Below are positions 8,139 through 16,846 of a DNA stretch of 64,000 nt, one piece after another. The notes below the pieces were generated by a model. The model was not told the origin of the DNA. It saw nothing but the letters and a program-made list of their open reading frames with translations, and did no database searches. This DNA is from Candidatus Woesearchaeota archaeon. GTDB taxonomy: Archaea; Nanobdellota; Nanobdellia; Woesearchaeales; UBA9642. The stretch is taken from positions 446,330 to 510,329 of the forward strand of contig QZIT01000005.1 in NCBI GenBank assembly GCA_003599145.1, written 5' to 3'. The position numbers and the translations under genes are program-made. Every line of letters starts with the position of its first letter. The stretch's first letter is position 1.

Positions 8139-8690
8139 TTATTCCCTTAGAAAGCCAAACCGTTTATTTTTTTCTGTCATTTTAAGAAAATAAGCAAGGC
8201 TTTTCTGAAATGCCACCTTGCTATGTTTTCTTTGCCCTTCAAGATAGCCTATTCTTACCCTTTTATAGCTATCAGGAAAGTTTTGAAAGTGCTTCCATGC
8301 TGCATGATTTTTCTTTAGTGCTGCAAGAATATCTTTTGCAATGGCAAAGCTTTCATCTGGATTAAAATTAACTGCCGTCAATCCAAAAGAGGTCATTTTT
8401 TTCTGACCAATCAGTTTCCTTATCCGTTCTTTATTCAGTTCAGAAACAGCCCTGCTTTTTCTTGGCGTGAATCTTTGTGCAAAAGATTCTTTATCAACAG
8501 ACTTTACCGTACTGTCTATCCATCCATAGCACAGCGCTTCTTCAACAGCGTCATTGTAAGGAATTCTTTTCTTGCCAGATAACTTTGCATAATAAATCAG
8601 CCATATGTCTTTTTCCTTACGATGATTTTTTTTAAGCCAAGCACGCCATGCTCTTCTGTCCTGAACATAAAGAGTTTTTCCTATGTTCAT
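8139..8690 (-). CDS. YdeI/OmpD-associated family protein
   Basis: 183 residues matching the YdeI-like family: N-terminal R-A-W-R-A-W-L-K-K-N-H, then I-W-L-I-Y-Y, Y-N-D-A-V-E-E-A-L-C-Y-G-W-I-D-S and R-F-T-P-R-K-S-R. The family is mostly bacterial and poorly understood, and some members affect stress or peptide sensitivity. The start overlaps the end of asnS by 4 nt, so it is the second gene of that operon. Lateral transfer from bacteria is possible but not demonstrated. Confidence 0.8.
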   Translation of the reverse strand: MNIGKTLYVQDRRAWRAWLKKNHRKEKDIWLIYYAKLSGKKRIPYNDAVEEALCYGWIDSTVKSVDKESFAQRFTPRKSRAVSELNKERIRKLIGQKKMTSFGLTAVNFNPDESFAIAKDILAALKKNHAAWKHFQNFPDSYKRVRIGYLEGQRKHSKVAFQKSLAYFLKMTEKNKRFGFLRE

Positions 8691-9973
8691 GGTGTCCAGC
8701 GCAGCATTGTCCTAGGAAAAGGTATGGCATCCTTAATGTTGTCCAACTTGCAAAGCCATGCAACAACTCTTTCTATTCCTAAACCATACCCTGAATGAGG
8801 CACTGAACCGTATTTTCTCAAGTCAAAATACCAGTCGTAATGTTTAGGATTCTCTCCCATTTTTTTTAATGCCTTTGTTAACTCTTCAATATCAGTATCT
8901 CTTTGGCTTCCTCCTATAATTTCTCCATAGCCTTCAGGAGCCAGCATGTCAAAGCATAAAGCTGTTTTTTCATCGTCAGGGTCTTTTGGCTTATAGAATG
9001 CCATAATTTCCTTTGGATAATGGGTCACAATCAAAGGCTTGTCAAATTCTTCCATGATGGTATCCTCTTCAACAGTTCTTAGGTCTTTTCCCCATTTTAC
9101 TTTATCGCCTTTTTTGGCTAATCTTTCCAAAACTTCTGTATAGGTTAATCTTGGAAATGGCGCCTTAATTTTTTTCAATTTTTCAACATCCTGTCCTAAT
9201 ACTTTTAATTCCTCTTCGTTTTCCTCAACAACTTTTTTTACAATAAAGGAAACACACTCCTCTGCACTTTGCGTTAATTCCTTTAAACCTATCCATGCTG
9301 CTTCCATTTCCGCCATCCAGAATTCGCTTAAATGCCTTGAGGTTTTTGATTTTTCTGCCCTGAAACAAGGACTGATGCAGTACAGCTTTTCCAAAGCAAA
9401 GATAGATGACTCTCCATACAACTGCCATGATTGCGTTAAAAAAGTTTTTGTCTGATAATATTTTACTTCAAATAAGGTTGAACCTCCTTCGCACTGGTTT
9501 GGTTGCAGAATAGGAGGACTGAATTCATAAAATCCATGTTTATTATAAAATTCCCTAAATGCAGATAAAACCGTATGCCTTACTTTCATGACTGCAGCCA
9601 TTTTTCTGCTTCTCAGCCATAAATGCCTGTTATCGAGCAAAAATTCAGGGCTTTGATCTTTGCTGATAGGATAGGTATCAGACCATCCAATAACTTTAAA
9701 ATCATTGACGCTAATTTCAAAACCTGTCGGAGCTCGTTTATCTTCTTTAATGGTTCCATGAATTTCCATAGATGCTTCTATCTGCAGTTTATCTGCTGTC
9801 TTGAACAATTCCTCTCCAACAATATCTTTTTCAATGACGCATTGTATTATTCCTGTTGCATCTCTCAGCGTAATAAATTTTAATTTGTTTGAGCCTCTTT
9901 CTCTATAGACCCAGCCTCGTATAGCAATTTCACCGTGCTTTTTTTCTTCAGCTTGTTTTATTGATATGAACAT
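8687..9973 (-). CDS. asnS: asparaginyl-tRNA synthetase
   Basis: 428 residues, class IIb synthetase. The N-terminal OB-fold anticodon-binding domain (~1-105) is followed by the catalytic core with motif 2 F-R-A-E-K-S...H-L-S-E-F-W and motif 3 G-Y-G-L-G-I-E-R. G-E-I-I-G-G-S-Q-R and the C-terminal P-F-P-R-T favour AsnRS over archaeal AspRS. It charges tRNA-Asn directly, so the tRNA-dependent amidation route for Asn is probably not needed. An AGGTGAT SD precedes the ATG, with a TATA element at ~10002-10012. Confidence 0.92.
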   Translation of the reverse strand: MFISIKQAEEKKHGEIAIRGWVYRERGSNKLKFITLRDATGIIQCVIEKDIVGEELFKTADKLQIEASMEIHGTIKEDKRAPTGFEISVNDFKVIGWSDTYPISKDQSPEFLLDNRHLWLRSRKMAAVMKVRHTVLSAFREFYNKHGFYEFSPPILQPNQCEGGSTLFEVKYYQTKTFLTQSWQLYGESSIFALEKLYCISPCFRAEKSKTSRHLSEFWMAEMEAAWIGLKELTQSAEECVSFIVKKVVEENEEELKVLGQDVEKLKKIKAPFPRLTYTEVLERLAKKGDKVKWGKDLRTVEEDTIMEEFDKPLIVTHYPKEIMAFYKPKDPDDEKTALCFDMLAPEGYGEIIGGSQRDTDIEELTKALKKMGENPKHYDWYFDLRKYGSVPHSGYGLGIERVVAWLCKLDNIKDAIPFPRTMLRWTP

Positions 9974-10023
9974 AGTATCACCTTGTGTTATTTTTATTTT
10001 GCTTATTTTAAATGTTGTTGTTT

Positions 10024-10078
10024 TAAGAAAAAATTAGCGATTAATCTTGCTGAATGCTGAACACTGCCATTTTGCAAG
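10024..10078 (-). terminator. hairpin plus T-run after aspS
   Basis: Downstream of aspS on the minus strand, CTTGC...GCAAG (10046-10050/10074-10078) encloses AATG/CATT, and a run of six T follows at about 10028-10033. This looks like an intrinsic terminator. A separate minus-strand TATA-like sequence at 10118-10127 lies next to the aspS stop, so a short independent transcript or a long asnS leader is an alternative. Confidence 0.4.
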
Positions 10079-10128
10079 TAAATAGTAAATGTACATGAAA
10101 AAAGAGAATAGGCAGGAGTATATAAAGC

Positions 10129-11499
10129 TTATTTTTTCAAGCTGATTTTCAAATCATCCAATTGTCCTGGTAACACTTCAGAAGGAGCATCCATCATGAC
10201 ATCTCGTGCTTCTTTATTTTTGGGGAAAGCAACGACATCTCGAATAGACTGCTTTCCCATGACAACCATTAACGTTCTATCTATGCCTGGTGCAATGCCT
10301 CCGTGAGGAGGGGTTCCATATTTAAAAGCTTCAAGCATGTGATGGAAGTATTTTGTTTCCTTTTCCTTAAAGCCTATTAACTTAAAGATTTTTGCCTGCA
10401 ATTCAGGATTATGAATTCTGACGCTACCGCCGCCAACTTCAAAGCCATTCAACACCAAATCGTGCTGATAGCTTCTTGCTTTTTCAGGATGCGTATCTAA
10501 CAAATGAATATCATCTTCATGAGGCATGGTGAACATATGATGCTTAGGAGCATAATGTCCATGTTCTAATTCTTCTTCAAATAAAGGAAAATTAATAACC
10601 CACGCAAATGCCAATTCATCTGGATCGTCTTTATTTTTTCTTAAATCCGGTTTGTCTGTTCCGTATTTTTTAACAACATCTGTATAATTCAGTCGCGGAA
10701 ATGGCTTCTGCAAAATCTTTTTTTCAGGAAAAACATGCTCAATCATTTTTATAAAAAGCTCTTCTGTTAAATCAAGAATGTCATTTTGATGAATGAAGCT
10801 CATTTCGATATCTAGCTGATAAAATTCTCCTGGTGCTCTATCTGCTCTTGCGTCTTCGTCTCTAAAGCAGGGAGCTATTTGAAAGTATTTATCCATGCCT
10901 GCAACCATTAATAACTGTTTATACTGCTGTGGTGATTGTGGCAATGCAAAAAACTTTCCAGGATAGACTCTAGATGGAACCAGATAATCTCTTGCTCCTT
11001 CAGGAGTGCTTTTGGTTAAAATAGGAGTGGTAATTTCATAAAATCCTTTTTTATCCAGAAAACTTCTCATGAATAAAATCAGGTCGTGTCTTTTTTTCAG
11101 TACTTGCTGCAACTCTGGTTTTCTTAAATCTAAATAACGGTATTTTAACCTAGTATCTTCTGTTGCAGATTCATCTAAAGGCAATGCTTCTGCAGAACTT
11201 AAAACCTTTAACGCTTTTACTTCCAATTCAATTTCTCCTGTCAATAACTCTTTTTTGATTTGATTATCTGGTCTTTTATTAACCAAACCTTCAATCTGCA
11301 CGACGGTTTCTTTTTTTAATGAAGAAGCCTGTTCAAGGATGTCTTTTCCCAAAAAGCACTGCGTTATGCCATACCTGTCTCTTAAGAGCAAAAAACCGAT
11401 TTTTCCTGATACTCTTAAGGTGTCTATCCATCCAGCTAACGTAACGGTTTTTCCTGCATGCTCCTTTCTTAATTCACCACAGGTATGAGTTCTGAACAT
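10129..11499 (-). CDS. aspS: bacterial-type aspartyl-tRNA synthetase lacking the GAD insertion domain
   Basis: 456 residues from ATG 11499. A TATA box (CTTTATAAAC, ~11524-11533) lies ~25 nt upstream, so the in-frame extension to 11583 is not coding. The start F-R-T-H-T-C-G-E-L and the OB fold G-W-I-D-T-L-R are those of bacterial AspRS, followed by motif 1, motif 2 F-R-D-E-D-A-R-A-D-R and motif 3 G-I-A-P-G-I-D-R. Bacterial enzymes are ~590 aa with a ~150-residue GAD insertion after Y-G-S/T-D-K-P-D-L-R; here only ~10 residues separate K-P-D-L-R from A-F-A-W-V-I-N-F-P. Catalytic motifs look intact. Confidence 0.93.
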   Translation of the reverse strand: MFRTHTCGELRKEHAGKTVTLAGWIDTLRVSGKIGFLLLRDRYGITQCFLGKDILEQASSLKKETVVQIEGLVNKRPDNQIKKELLTGEIELEVKALKVLSSAEALPLDESATEDTRLKYRYLDLRKPELQQVLKKRHDLILFMRSFLDKKGFYEITTPILTKSTPEGARDYLVPSRVYPGKFFALPQSPQQYKQLLMVAGMDKYFQIAPCFRDEDARADRAPGEFYQLDIEMSFIHQNDILDLTEELFIKMIEHVFPEKKILQKPFPRLNYTDVVKKYGTDKPDLRKNKDDPDELAFAWVINFPLFEEELEHGHYAPKHHMFTMPHEDDIHLLDTHPEKARSYQHDLVLNGFEVGGGSVRIHNPELQAKIFKLIGFKEKETKYFHHMLEAFKYGTPPHGGIAPGIDRTLMVVMGKQSIRDVVAFPKNKEARDVMMDAPSEVLPGQLDDLKISLKK

Positions 11500-11523
11500 A
11501 TGACCAGGAGTTATGTTTAAGTT

Positions 11524-11557
11524 TATAAAGTTTGTTTCGTAGCAAGATTTAAATAAA
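11524..11557. promoter_or_regulatory. divergent promoters for aspS and the coiled-coil gene
   Basis: The minus strand carries CTTTATAAACTT at about 11524-11533 for aspS (ATG 11499). The plus strand carries GATTTAAATAAATG at about 11546-11557 for the gene starting at 11577. The two TATA boxes are ~20 bp apart, so the promoters may compete or be co-regulated. Confidence 0.6.
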
Positions 11558-11576
11558 TGCGAGCAATCTGCATAGG

Positions 11577-12533
11577 ATGCCATCGATAAAAAGTATATGT
11601 GACACTATACGCGTTCACGTTACCGCGGTCAGAGAGCTTATCGATGAAGCTCCTGAGAAATATAAAAAAGTCATCGTTGCATCTGCGAAAGCAACCAGCT
11701 TAGTAGTAGGACTACTTCCGGGAGGAGCAATCATCAGCATGGTTGAAGCGTTTAAAAGTGCTAATGAGGCAAAAAAATCAATCAAAGAAGCCCATAGCGC
11801 TTTAAGAGGCATACCTCCAGAAGAGCATCAACGGCAACTCGAAAAACTCCGCGAGGAAACAGACCTCGAAATCCATAACTTAAAAACCATAGCTCGTGCA
11901 GAAGAAACAGAAAGAGAAGTGCTCCAATACATTCACGTGCGGATCATTGACGCGTTGCATACAGAACATAAAGCAATGGCTCTTTTAGAAAAAGATGAAG
12001 TTGGTGAAATATTGGAACTCACCCAACAAACCGTAAAGGACGCTTCAGGAAACATTGGCAATATTCGCCCTGACTCTATCATTGCAATGATACATATGGA
12101 GCTAAAACAATTTAACATTGTTATTCAAGAGCTTCAAAATATTCAGGCCATACCGGTCATTAGGCCTGTGCAGCTTGCATTTCAGAGACTAATACAAACG
12201 CGTCAACTTTTAAAAGAGAGAGTGATGCTACTTCAGGCTCAGCAGGAAATTGATCAGACTGTAGAGGCAGAAAAAACCGATTTTTATGACATACAAAACG
12301 CAAAAAACATTTTCCAAGCACAGCTGAAGGTTTTTATTGAACATAAAGCCGCCCTCGAAAGCTTGCTTAAAGACGCGCTGACCCTATCAGGCAGAACAAG
12401 GCAGTTAAGAATGATGCTGATTGACAAGTCTTATTTTGAAGAGTTGAATGCACTCAGAAAACGGCATGAGGAAATCAACGAAAAATTATTACGAAGCTTA
12501 CTGCACATCAAAGAACAATTTATTAGAGAATAA
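11577..12533 (+). CDS. coiled-coil protein with one hydrophobic segment
   Basis: 318 residues. A hydrophobic stretch at ~33-58 (V-I-V-A-S-A-K-A-T-S-L-V-V-G-L-L-P-G-G-A-I-I) may be a membrane-associated or amphipathic helix. The remaining ~260 residues are almost entirely charged helix with long heptad-like regions, near 95-135 and 200-300. There is no catalytic motif or recognised family. It has its own TATA box divergent from aspS and converges on the metallo-hydrolase gene. A structural or membrane-remodelling role is possible but speculative. Confidence 0.7.
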   Translation: MPSIKSICDTIRVHVTAVRELIDEAPEKYKKVIVASAKATSLVVGLLPGGAIISMVEAFKSANEAKKSIKEAHSALRGIPPEEHQRQLEKLREETDLEIHNLKTIARAEETEREVLQYIHVRIIDALHTEHKAMALLEKDEVGEILELTQQTVKDASGNIGNIRPDSIIAMIHMELKQFNIVIQELQNIQAIPVIRPVQLAFQRLIQTRQLLKERVMLLQAQQEIDQTVEAEKTDFYDIQNAKNIFQAQLKVFIEHKAALESLLKDALTLSGRTRQLRMMLIDKSYFEELNALRKRHEEINEKLLRSLLHIKEQFIRE

Positions 12534-12546
12534 CCTTAACGGCGTT

Positions 12547-13167
12547 CTAACAGAGAATCATCACTGTGCAATACTTCTCCGCTAACGATTTAAACTTTTC
12601 AGCGTCTGCTCTTGACCCGATAATGCTTCCATAATGCATAGGTATAGCAATGTTTGGTTTTATATCCTGACAGGCAAGCGCAGCTTCTTCTGCAGTCATG
12701 ACATAGGTTCCTGAAACAGGCAATAAGGCAACATCAACCTTGAATGTTTTCATTTCCGGTATTCTATCAGTGTCGCCTGCATGATAAATTCTTTTTCCGT
12801 TGACCGTAACAATATAGCCAACCCATTCCTCTGCTTTCTGATGAAATTGCTTGTTGGTGTTGTAAGCAGGAACAACTTCAATCAGCACGTCGTGCACTTT
12901 CAATTTATTTCCTGGCTGCACAGGAACGATCTGCTTTACTTTTAACGAATTGAATTTACTTATGCAGTCAGGAGTGCAAACAATAATCGTTTCAGACTTT
13001 GCAATTTTTTTTATGTCCTCGATGCTGCAGTGGTCGTAATGACCGTGGGTTATTAAAATAACGTCTGCAGGCTCTGCAGTTTTTAGCTGAAAAGGGTCGA
13101 TGTACACATGTTTATCTTTTTCTATCAATAAAAATCCATCATGCACTAATTTTTTTATGTTTTCCAT
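12547..13167 (-). CDS. metallo-beta-lactamase fold hydrolase (UPF0173-like)
   Basis: 206 residues. The metal-binding signature T-H-G-H-Y-D-H is at ~40-46, with later ligands in Y-H-A-G-D-T-D (~129) and M-H-Y-G (~177), as in the short single-domain UPF0173/L-ascorbate-lactonase-like branch of the MBL superfamily. Metal-dependent hydrolysis is expected; the substrate is unknown. The ATG directly follows the translin stop with no gap, so the pair is an operon. Confidence 0.85.
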   Translation of the reverse strand: MENIKKLVHDGFLLIEKDKHVYIDPFQLKTAEPADVILITHGHYDHCSIEDIKKIAKSETIIVCTPDCISKFNSLKVKQIVPVQPGNKLKVHDVLIEVVPAYNTNKQFHQKAEEWVGYIVTVNGKRIYHAGDTDRIPEMKTFKVDVALLPVSGTYVMTAEEAALACQDIKPNIAIPMHYGSIIGSRADAEKFKSLAEKYCTVMILC

Positions 13168-13677
13168 TCACATCAGCTCAAAAAGAATCTGCTCTACTTT
13201 TTTTAAATTCCACTTGATGGCATCAAACTTTCTTCTTACGTCGCCATTTTTCAAGTCTATTTTCATAAACTCTCCCATGACTTCATCAATGAAGTTTCTG
13301 ATGGCTTCAACGTCTTTTGTTTTCTTTTTGATGCCCAATAAAACAGCCCTTCTTTCCAATTCTCCTGTTAAATCTGCCAAAGCGCAAAAATAGCTTTCTG
13401 CAGGAATAGACAATTTTTCAAAAGGCAGTAGCGACTGTGTTTTGACAAAATGCAAAAACAAGCGTGCTTCTCCGTATTCTTCCATTGCAGGAGCCAGCAA
13501 AGGATGAGGTTTCATCTTGATGGTTTTTAATAATTGCTCTGCATTCTTGATTTCATCGCGATGAATATGATAAATGGCAGACTTTGATTTTTTTGTTAGC
13601 TCTCTAGATAGCTGAATAAGCTCTTCGCGTTCTTTTTCTGTTTTTTCTAAAGAAATTCGTGCTTTTTCAAGGTTCAT
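13168..13677 (-). CDS. translin/TRAX family protein
   Basis: 169 residues, all helical. It starts with R-E-E-L-I-Q-L-S-R-E-L-T-K-K-S-K-S-A-I-Y-H-I-H-like translin helices, has the E-Y-x-E-A-R-L-F acidic helix, and ends R-R-K-F-D-A-I-K-W-N-L-K-K-V-E-Q, the family's C-terminal motif. Archaeal translin-like proteins form oligomeric shells, and the TRAX-like members are RNases that cut small RNA. A TATA box (~13699-13708, CATTTATAAATC) lies at the usual distance. The downstream metallo-hydrolase may act on a related nucleic-acid product (inference). Confidence 0.85.
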   Translation of the reverse strand: MNLEKARISLEKTEKEREELIQLSRELTKKSKSAIYHIHRDEIKNAEQLLKTIKMKPHPLLAPAMEEYGEARLFLHFVKTQSLLPFEKLSIPAESYFCALADLTGELERRAVLLGIKKKTKDVEAIRNFIDEVMGEFMKIDLKNGDVRRKFDAIKWNLKKVEQILFELM

Positions 13678-13714
13678 GCAAGGAGATATTTATTAATGAT
13701 TTATAAATGTTTAG

Positions 13715-14185
13715 TCATCTCATTTCATGTTGCATAAGCAGCGCATACCACTTTTCATAATCAGCATCTCCTTTTTTTGTACTGACCGAGTAGGGAGGCA
13801 TAAACGCAGAGTTGTTTACTCTCAAAATGCGATCAATGCAGCTATCTCCATCGGTGTCTCCTCCAAAAAGAAACGTTCCGTAAAGCATACCGTCATCGTC
13901 TCTTGTATAGGCATAGTTCAAAAAAGCATCGCTTACCCCATAGGATTTTATGAAGTCTCTTGTTCGCTGCACCCGCGCTACGCTATAATGACGTTCAAAG
14001 TAGTCTTCCCAGTAGCTAGGATTTCGTTCAGGAATATACGCCTGAGAAACTGTTTGCTGAATGAATGCCTTTATTTTTTGCGAAGACTTCATATCCGCAT
14101 AGAGGGTAAATGCCAATCCTGCAAACGCTATAGCAAAAGAACCAACAAATTTCAAAGCTGAAACAACGCTTGGTTTTTCTTTCAT
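13715..14185 (-). CDS. membrane-anchored protein with DxDGDxxxD calcium-binding-like loop
   Basis: 156 residues: a short basic N-terminus, one hydrophobic helix (~10-30), then an extracytoplasmic or cytoplasmic domain. D-T-D-G-D-S-C-I-D near residue 110 resembles a dockerin/EF-hand-type Ca2+ loop. No catalytic motif is visible. It is divergent from the Lrp-like gene, with the paired promoter region between them, so that regulator may control it. Confidence 0.6.
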   Translation of the reverse strand: MKEKPSVVSALKFVGSFAIAFAGLAFTLYADMKSSQKIKAFIQQTVSQAYIPERNPSYWEDYFERHYSVARVQRTRDFIKSYGVSDAFLNYAYTRDDDGMLYGTFLFGGDTDGDSCIDRILRVNNSAFMPPYSVSTKKGDADYEKWYALLMQHEMR

Positions 14186-14227
14186 TTTATCACTTAAAAA
14201 GCGTAAATTTAGAAAGTATATTAAATC

Positions 14228-14281
14228 TTTTCACACTATTTTCACACAAAATGAAACATTTATATAGTAAAACTTCATTTT
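14228..14281. promoter_or_regulatory. Lrp-type operator candidates between divergent genes
   Basis: Two exact copies of TTTTCACAC (14228-14236 and 14239-14247) are spaced 11 bp apart, one helical turn. Next to them an 8-bp inverted repeat (AAAATGAA 14248-14255 and TTCATTTT 14274-14281) flanks the TATA box at ~14259-14268 of the Lrp-like gene, whose ATG is at 14291. The arrangement fits a regulator that binds its own promoter and blocks TBP/RNAP, and it could also act on the divergent gene. Confidence 0.5.
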
Positions 14282-14290
14282 AATAAGAAT

Positions 14291-15211
14291 ATGGACAAGA
14301 TTGATAAGAAAATTCTCTCTGCATTACTAGAAAATGCAAGGCTACCCTTGAAACAGATCGCAAAGAAAGCAAATGTAAGCAAGGAAGTTGCTTCATACAG
14401 GATAAAGCAACTTATTAAAAAAAGAATTATAAAAGAATTCATCACCCTTATCAATACAGAAGCACTGGGATTCTCAAGATACGCCTGTTTTTTTCAGCTC
14501 AACACAACAGAAGAAAAAGAATTTCTTGAATATTTGAAAGACCACGAGTTCATCACCTATGTCGGCATTACTGTAGGCAAATGGAACGTTGTTTTTGATA
14601 TATTAGCAAAAAGCCGAGAGCATTGCAATGAAATTATCAAAGATATTTTGAGCTTCGTGGAAGATAATCTTGAATCCTACATCGTCATTCCTGCTGCCTA
14701 TGAACAAGAGGTCTACCCTGCAAAACTCATAGGGTTAAAAAAAATAAACACCGTCAGACCTAAAATAAACAAACAATGTGATGACCTAGATTTTAAAATT
14801 TTAAGCATGCTCACGCAAAATGCAAGAATAGAATATGCAACGCTTGCCAAAAAAATTCATCTTTCAGGCAACGCAATCAAACAAAGAATTAAGGCATTGC
14901 AAGGAATTATTCAAGGATACACCATAAGCATCAATTGGAGAGCATTAAACTTAGAGTGGTACAATGTACAAATTAAAATTAAAAAAGAAACTGCTCTAAA
15001 GGAATTTTTAAGGGAACATGCAAAAGTACTCTATTTTTACCACTACCTTGGCCATAGCTGGGATATGGACATAGGAGTTATCGCAGAAGACTCTCTTGCT
15101 TTCAGGTCATTTCTTTTAGAACTCAGAAAGCAAAGCATCACTATTCAGGACATCTACCTGATAGCAGAAGAAATAAAAGGAAACTATGCTCCTTCTGGCG
15201 TGTTCAAGTAA
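14291..15211 (+). CDS. Lrp/AsnC-like regulator with two HTH domains
   Basis: 306 residues. The N-terminus is a classic AsnC-type HTH (D-K-I-D-K-K-I-L-S-A-L-L-E-N-A-R, residues 1-50) followed by an alpha/beta ligand-like domain. A second HTH of the same type appears at ~163-215 (D-L-D-F-K-I-L-S-M-L-T-Q-N-A-R), followed by another domain to the end. Ordinary Lrp proteins are ~150 aa, so this looks like a fused tandem dimer. Lrp proteins sense amino acids and act as activators or repressors. The upstream repeats suggest autoregulation. Confidence 0.88.
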   Translation: MDKIDKKILSALLENARLPLKQIAKKANVSKEVASYRIKQLIKKRIIKEFITLINTEALGFSRYACFFQLNTTEEKEFLEYLKDHEFITYVGITVGKWNVVFDILAKSREHCNEIIKDILSFVEDNLESYIVIPAAYEQEVYPAKLIGLKKINTVRPKINKQCDDLDFKILSMLTQNARIEYATLAKKIHLSGNAIKQRIKALQGIIQGYTISINWRALNLEWYNVQIKIKKETALKEFLREHAKVLYFYHYLGHSWDMDIGVIAEDSLAFRSFLLELRKQSITIQDIYLIAEEIKGNYAPSGVFK

Positions 15212-15245
15212 ACTATATAAACAAAACCAGCATTCCTGATTGCGC

Positions 15246-16220
15246 ATGAAGATAACGGACAGAGTCTATGGCGTAGTTGAAATAACTGAACCTGTACTGA
15301 TAGAGCTTATCAACAGCAAACCTGTGCAGAGATTAAAGGAAATTAACCAGCACGGAGCAATACAGTTTCTATCGAAACAGCACAATGTATCACGATTTGA
15401 GCATTCTATCGGCGTTATGCTCTTCTTAAAAAGCATCGGGGCATCTATGGAAGAGCAGATTGCGGGTTTATTGCATGATGTTCCCCATACTGCGTTTTCC
15501 CATGTCATAGATTGGGTTTTCCCTAGCGAAGAACACGACTTTCATGAGCAATACCATGAAAAAATCATCATGAATTCAGAAATTCCAGTCATTCTTGCAA
15601 AATACGGCTTTGCTGCCCAAAAGCTTTTTGACAAAAAAAGATTTCATTTATTGGAAAGCAAACTGCCTGATGTATGCGCTGACAGAATAGATTACAGCAT
15701 GCGGGACAGAATTGCAAAATTCGGGATGCAAAAACACATACCTGCATATTTGCAGAGTTTTACGGTACAAAATAACCAGATTATTATGAAAGACCGAAAA
15801 ACAGCAGAAGCATTTGCATTAGACTATCTGGAAATGGATAAAGTTCAATGGGGCTCTTCTTTATCTGTTGCAAGCTATAAAATTCTTTCAGACGCCTTTA
15901 AGATTGCCATTGCCAAAAACATACTGATTATGGAAGACTTTTTTGGGGACGACCAAAGCGTTATTGCAAAATTGAAAGCTTCAAAGAACCCTCAAATTCT
16001 TGAAAAACTCGAGTTATTAAACCCAAAACTTGCAGTTGAAGAAAATCAAAAAGAGCATGATTTTTATTCAAAAACAAAAATCAGATATGTTGACCCTTTG
16101 TTTCAAGAAAACGGCGTGGCAAGAAGAATTTCTGAAGTATCTAAGGTTTTTAAACAGCAATTAGAGGACCACATGCAAAAGGCAAAGAAGGGAACCTACA
16201 TTAAAATCGCGCGTAAATAA
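15246..16220 (+). CDS. HD-domain phosphohydrolase
   Basis: 324 residues from ATG 15246; a TATA box (AACTATATAAAC, ~15211-15222) lies at leaderless distance. Metal ligands of the HD superfamily are present: R-F-E-H-S-I-G-V (His ~56), L-L-H-D-V-P-H-T-A-F-S-H (HD ~79-80) and a later Asp in C-A-D-R-I-D-Y. This matches the dGTPase/SAMHD1-like branch, which hydrolyses (deoxy)nucleotides; the actual substrate is not evident. Confidence 0.85.
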   Translation: MKITDRVYGVVEITEPVLIELINSKPVQRLKEINQHGAIQFLSKQHNVSRFEHSIGVMLFLKSIGASMEEQIAGLLHDVPHTAFSHVIDWVFPSEEHDFHEQYHEKIIMNSEIPVILAKYGFAAQKLFDKKRFHLLESKLPDVCADRIDYSMRDRIAKFGMQKHIPAYLQSFTVQNNQIIMKDRKTAEAFALDYLEMDKVQWGSSLSVASYKILSDAFKIAIAKNILIMEDFFGDDQSVIAKLKASKNPQILEKLELLNPKLAVEENQKEHDFYSKTKIRYVDPLFQENGVARRISEVSKVFKQQLEDHMQKAKKGTYIKIARK

Positions 16221-16273
16221 GGCTATTTTTAAATCAAAACATTTAAATATCCCACCATGCAATAACAGAGATT

Positions 16274-16846
16274 ATGGCAGAGGAATCTGTATTCAGAGGA
16301 ACACTGGTCTTTTTTGAAAAACTAGGCATTTACGATGTCATTCTGCCATTTTTGCTTACGTTTACCTTGACGTTTGCCATTTTGGAAAAAACCAAGATTT
16401 ATGGCACAGAAAAAGATGAAAAAGGAAAGGATGTAACCAGAAAAAACTTAAACAGCATGACTGCGTTTTGCATAGCCTTTTTTGTGGTTGCAAGCTCAAA
16501 AATCGTTGCGGTCATTAATCAAACCCTTGCATACATTGTGCTGCTATTGCTATTATCCATCGGCTTCATGCTTTTGGCAGGCAGCTTTCACAAAGGAGAC
16601 AAAGAGTTTTTTTTGGTAAGCCCATGGAAAGAAATATTCATGGTCATTATGTTTGTCGGCATTGCCCTGATATTCCTTTACAGCCTAGGATGGCTGGATG
16701 TCATTTATGAATGGCTGAGAGACCACTGGGATACCAATGTTGTTTCAGGCATCATCTTGGTGGTTTTAGTCATCGTATTCATGCTCTATGTAACCAAAGA
16801 TAATAATAAGAAAGATAAGAAGAAAGAAGGTGATGAGAATGGCTAA
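16274..16846 (+). CDS. membrane protein A of a three-gene paralogous cassette
   Basis: 190 residues with about five TM segments. Near the N-terminus L-G-I-Y-D-V-I-L-P-F-L-L-T-F-T-L-T-F-A-I-L-E-K-T-K-I-Y-G is shared in pattern with the next two genes (aILEKTKxxG). The C-terminus is a Lys/Asp/Glu-rich cytoplasmic tail. No known transporter or enzyme motif is seen. TATA at ~16238-16250 starts the cassette. It overlaps the following gene by 8 nt. Confidence 0.75.
   Translation: MAEESVFRGTLVFFEKLGIYDVILPFLLTFTLTFAILEKTKIYGTEKDEKGKDVTRKNLNSMTAFCIAFFVVASSKIVAVINQTLAYIVLLLLLSIGFMLLAGSFHKGDKEFFLVSPWKEIFMVIMFVGIALIFLYSLGWLDVIYEWLRDHWDTNVVSGIILVVLVIVFMLYVTKDNNKKDKKKEGDENG

Noticed and set aside
11500-11583. 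Longer N-terminus for aspS
   Set aside because: It crosses the TATA box of aspS and adds 28 residues absent in AspRS proteins; the ATG at 11499 fits the family start.
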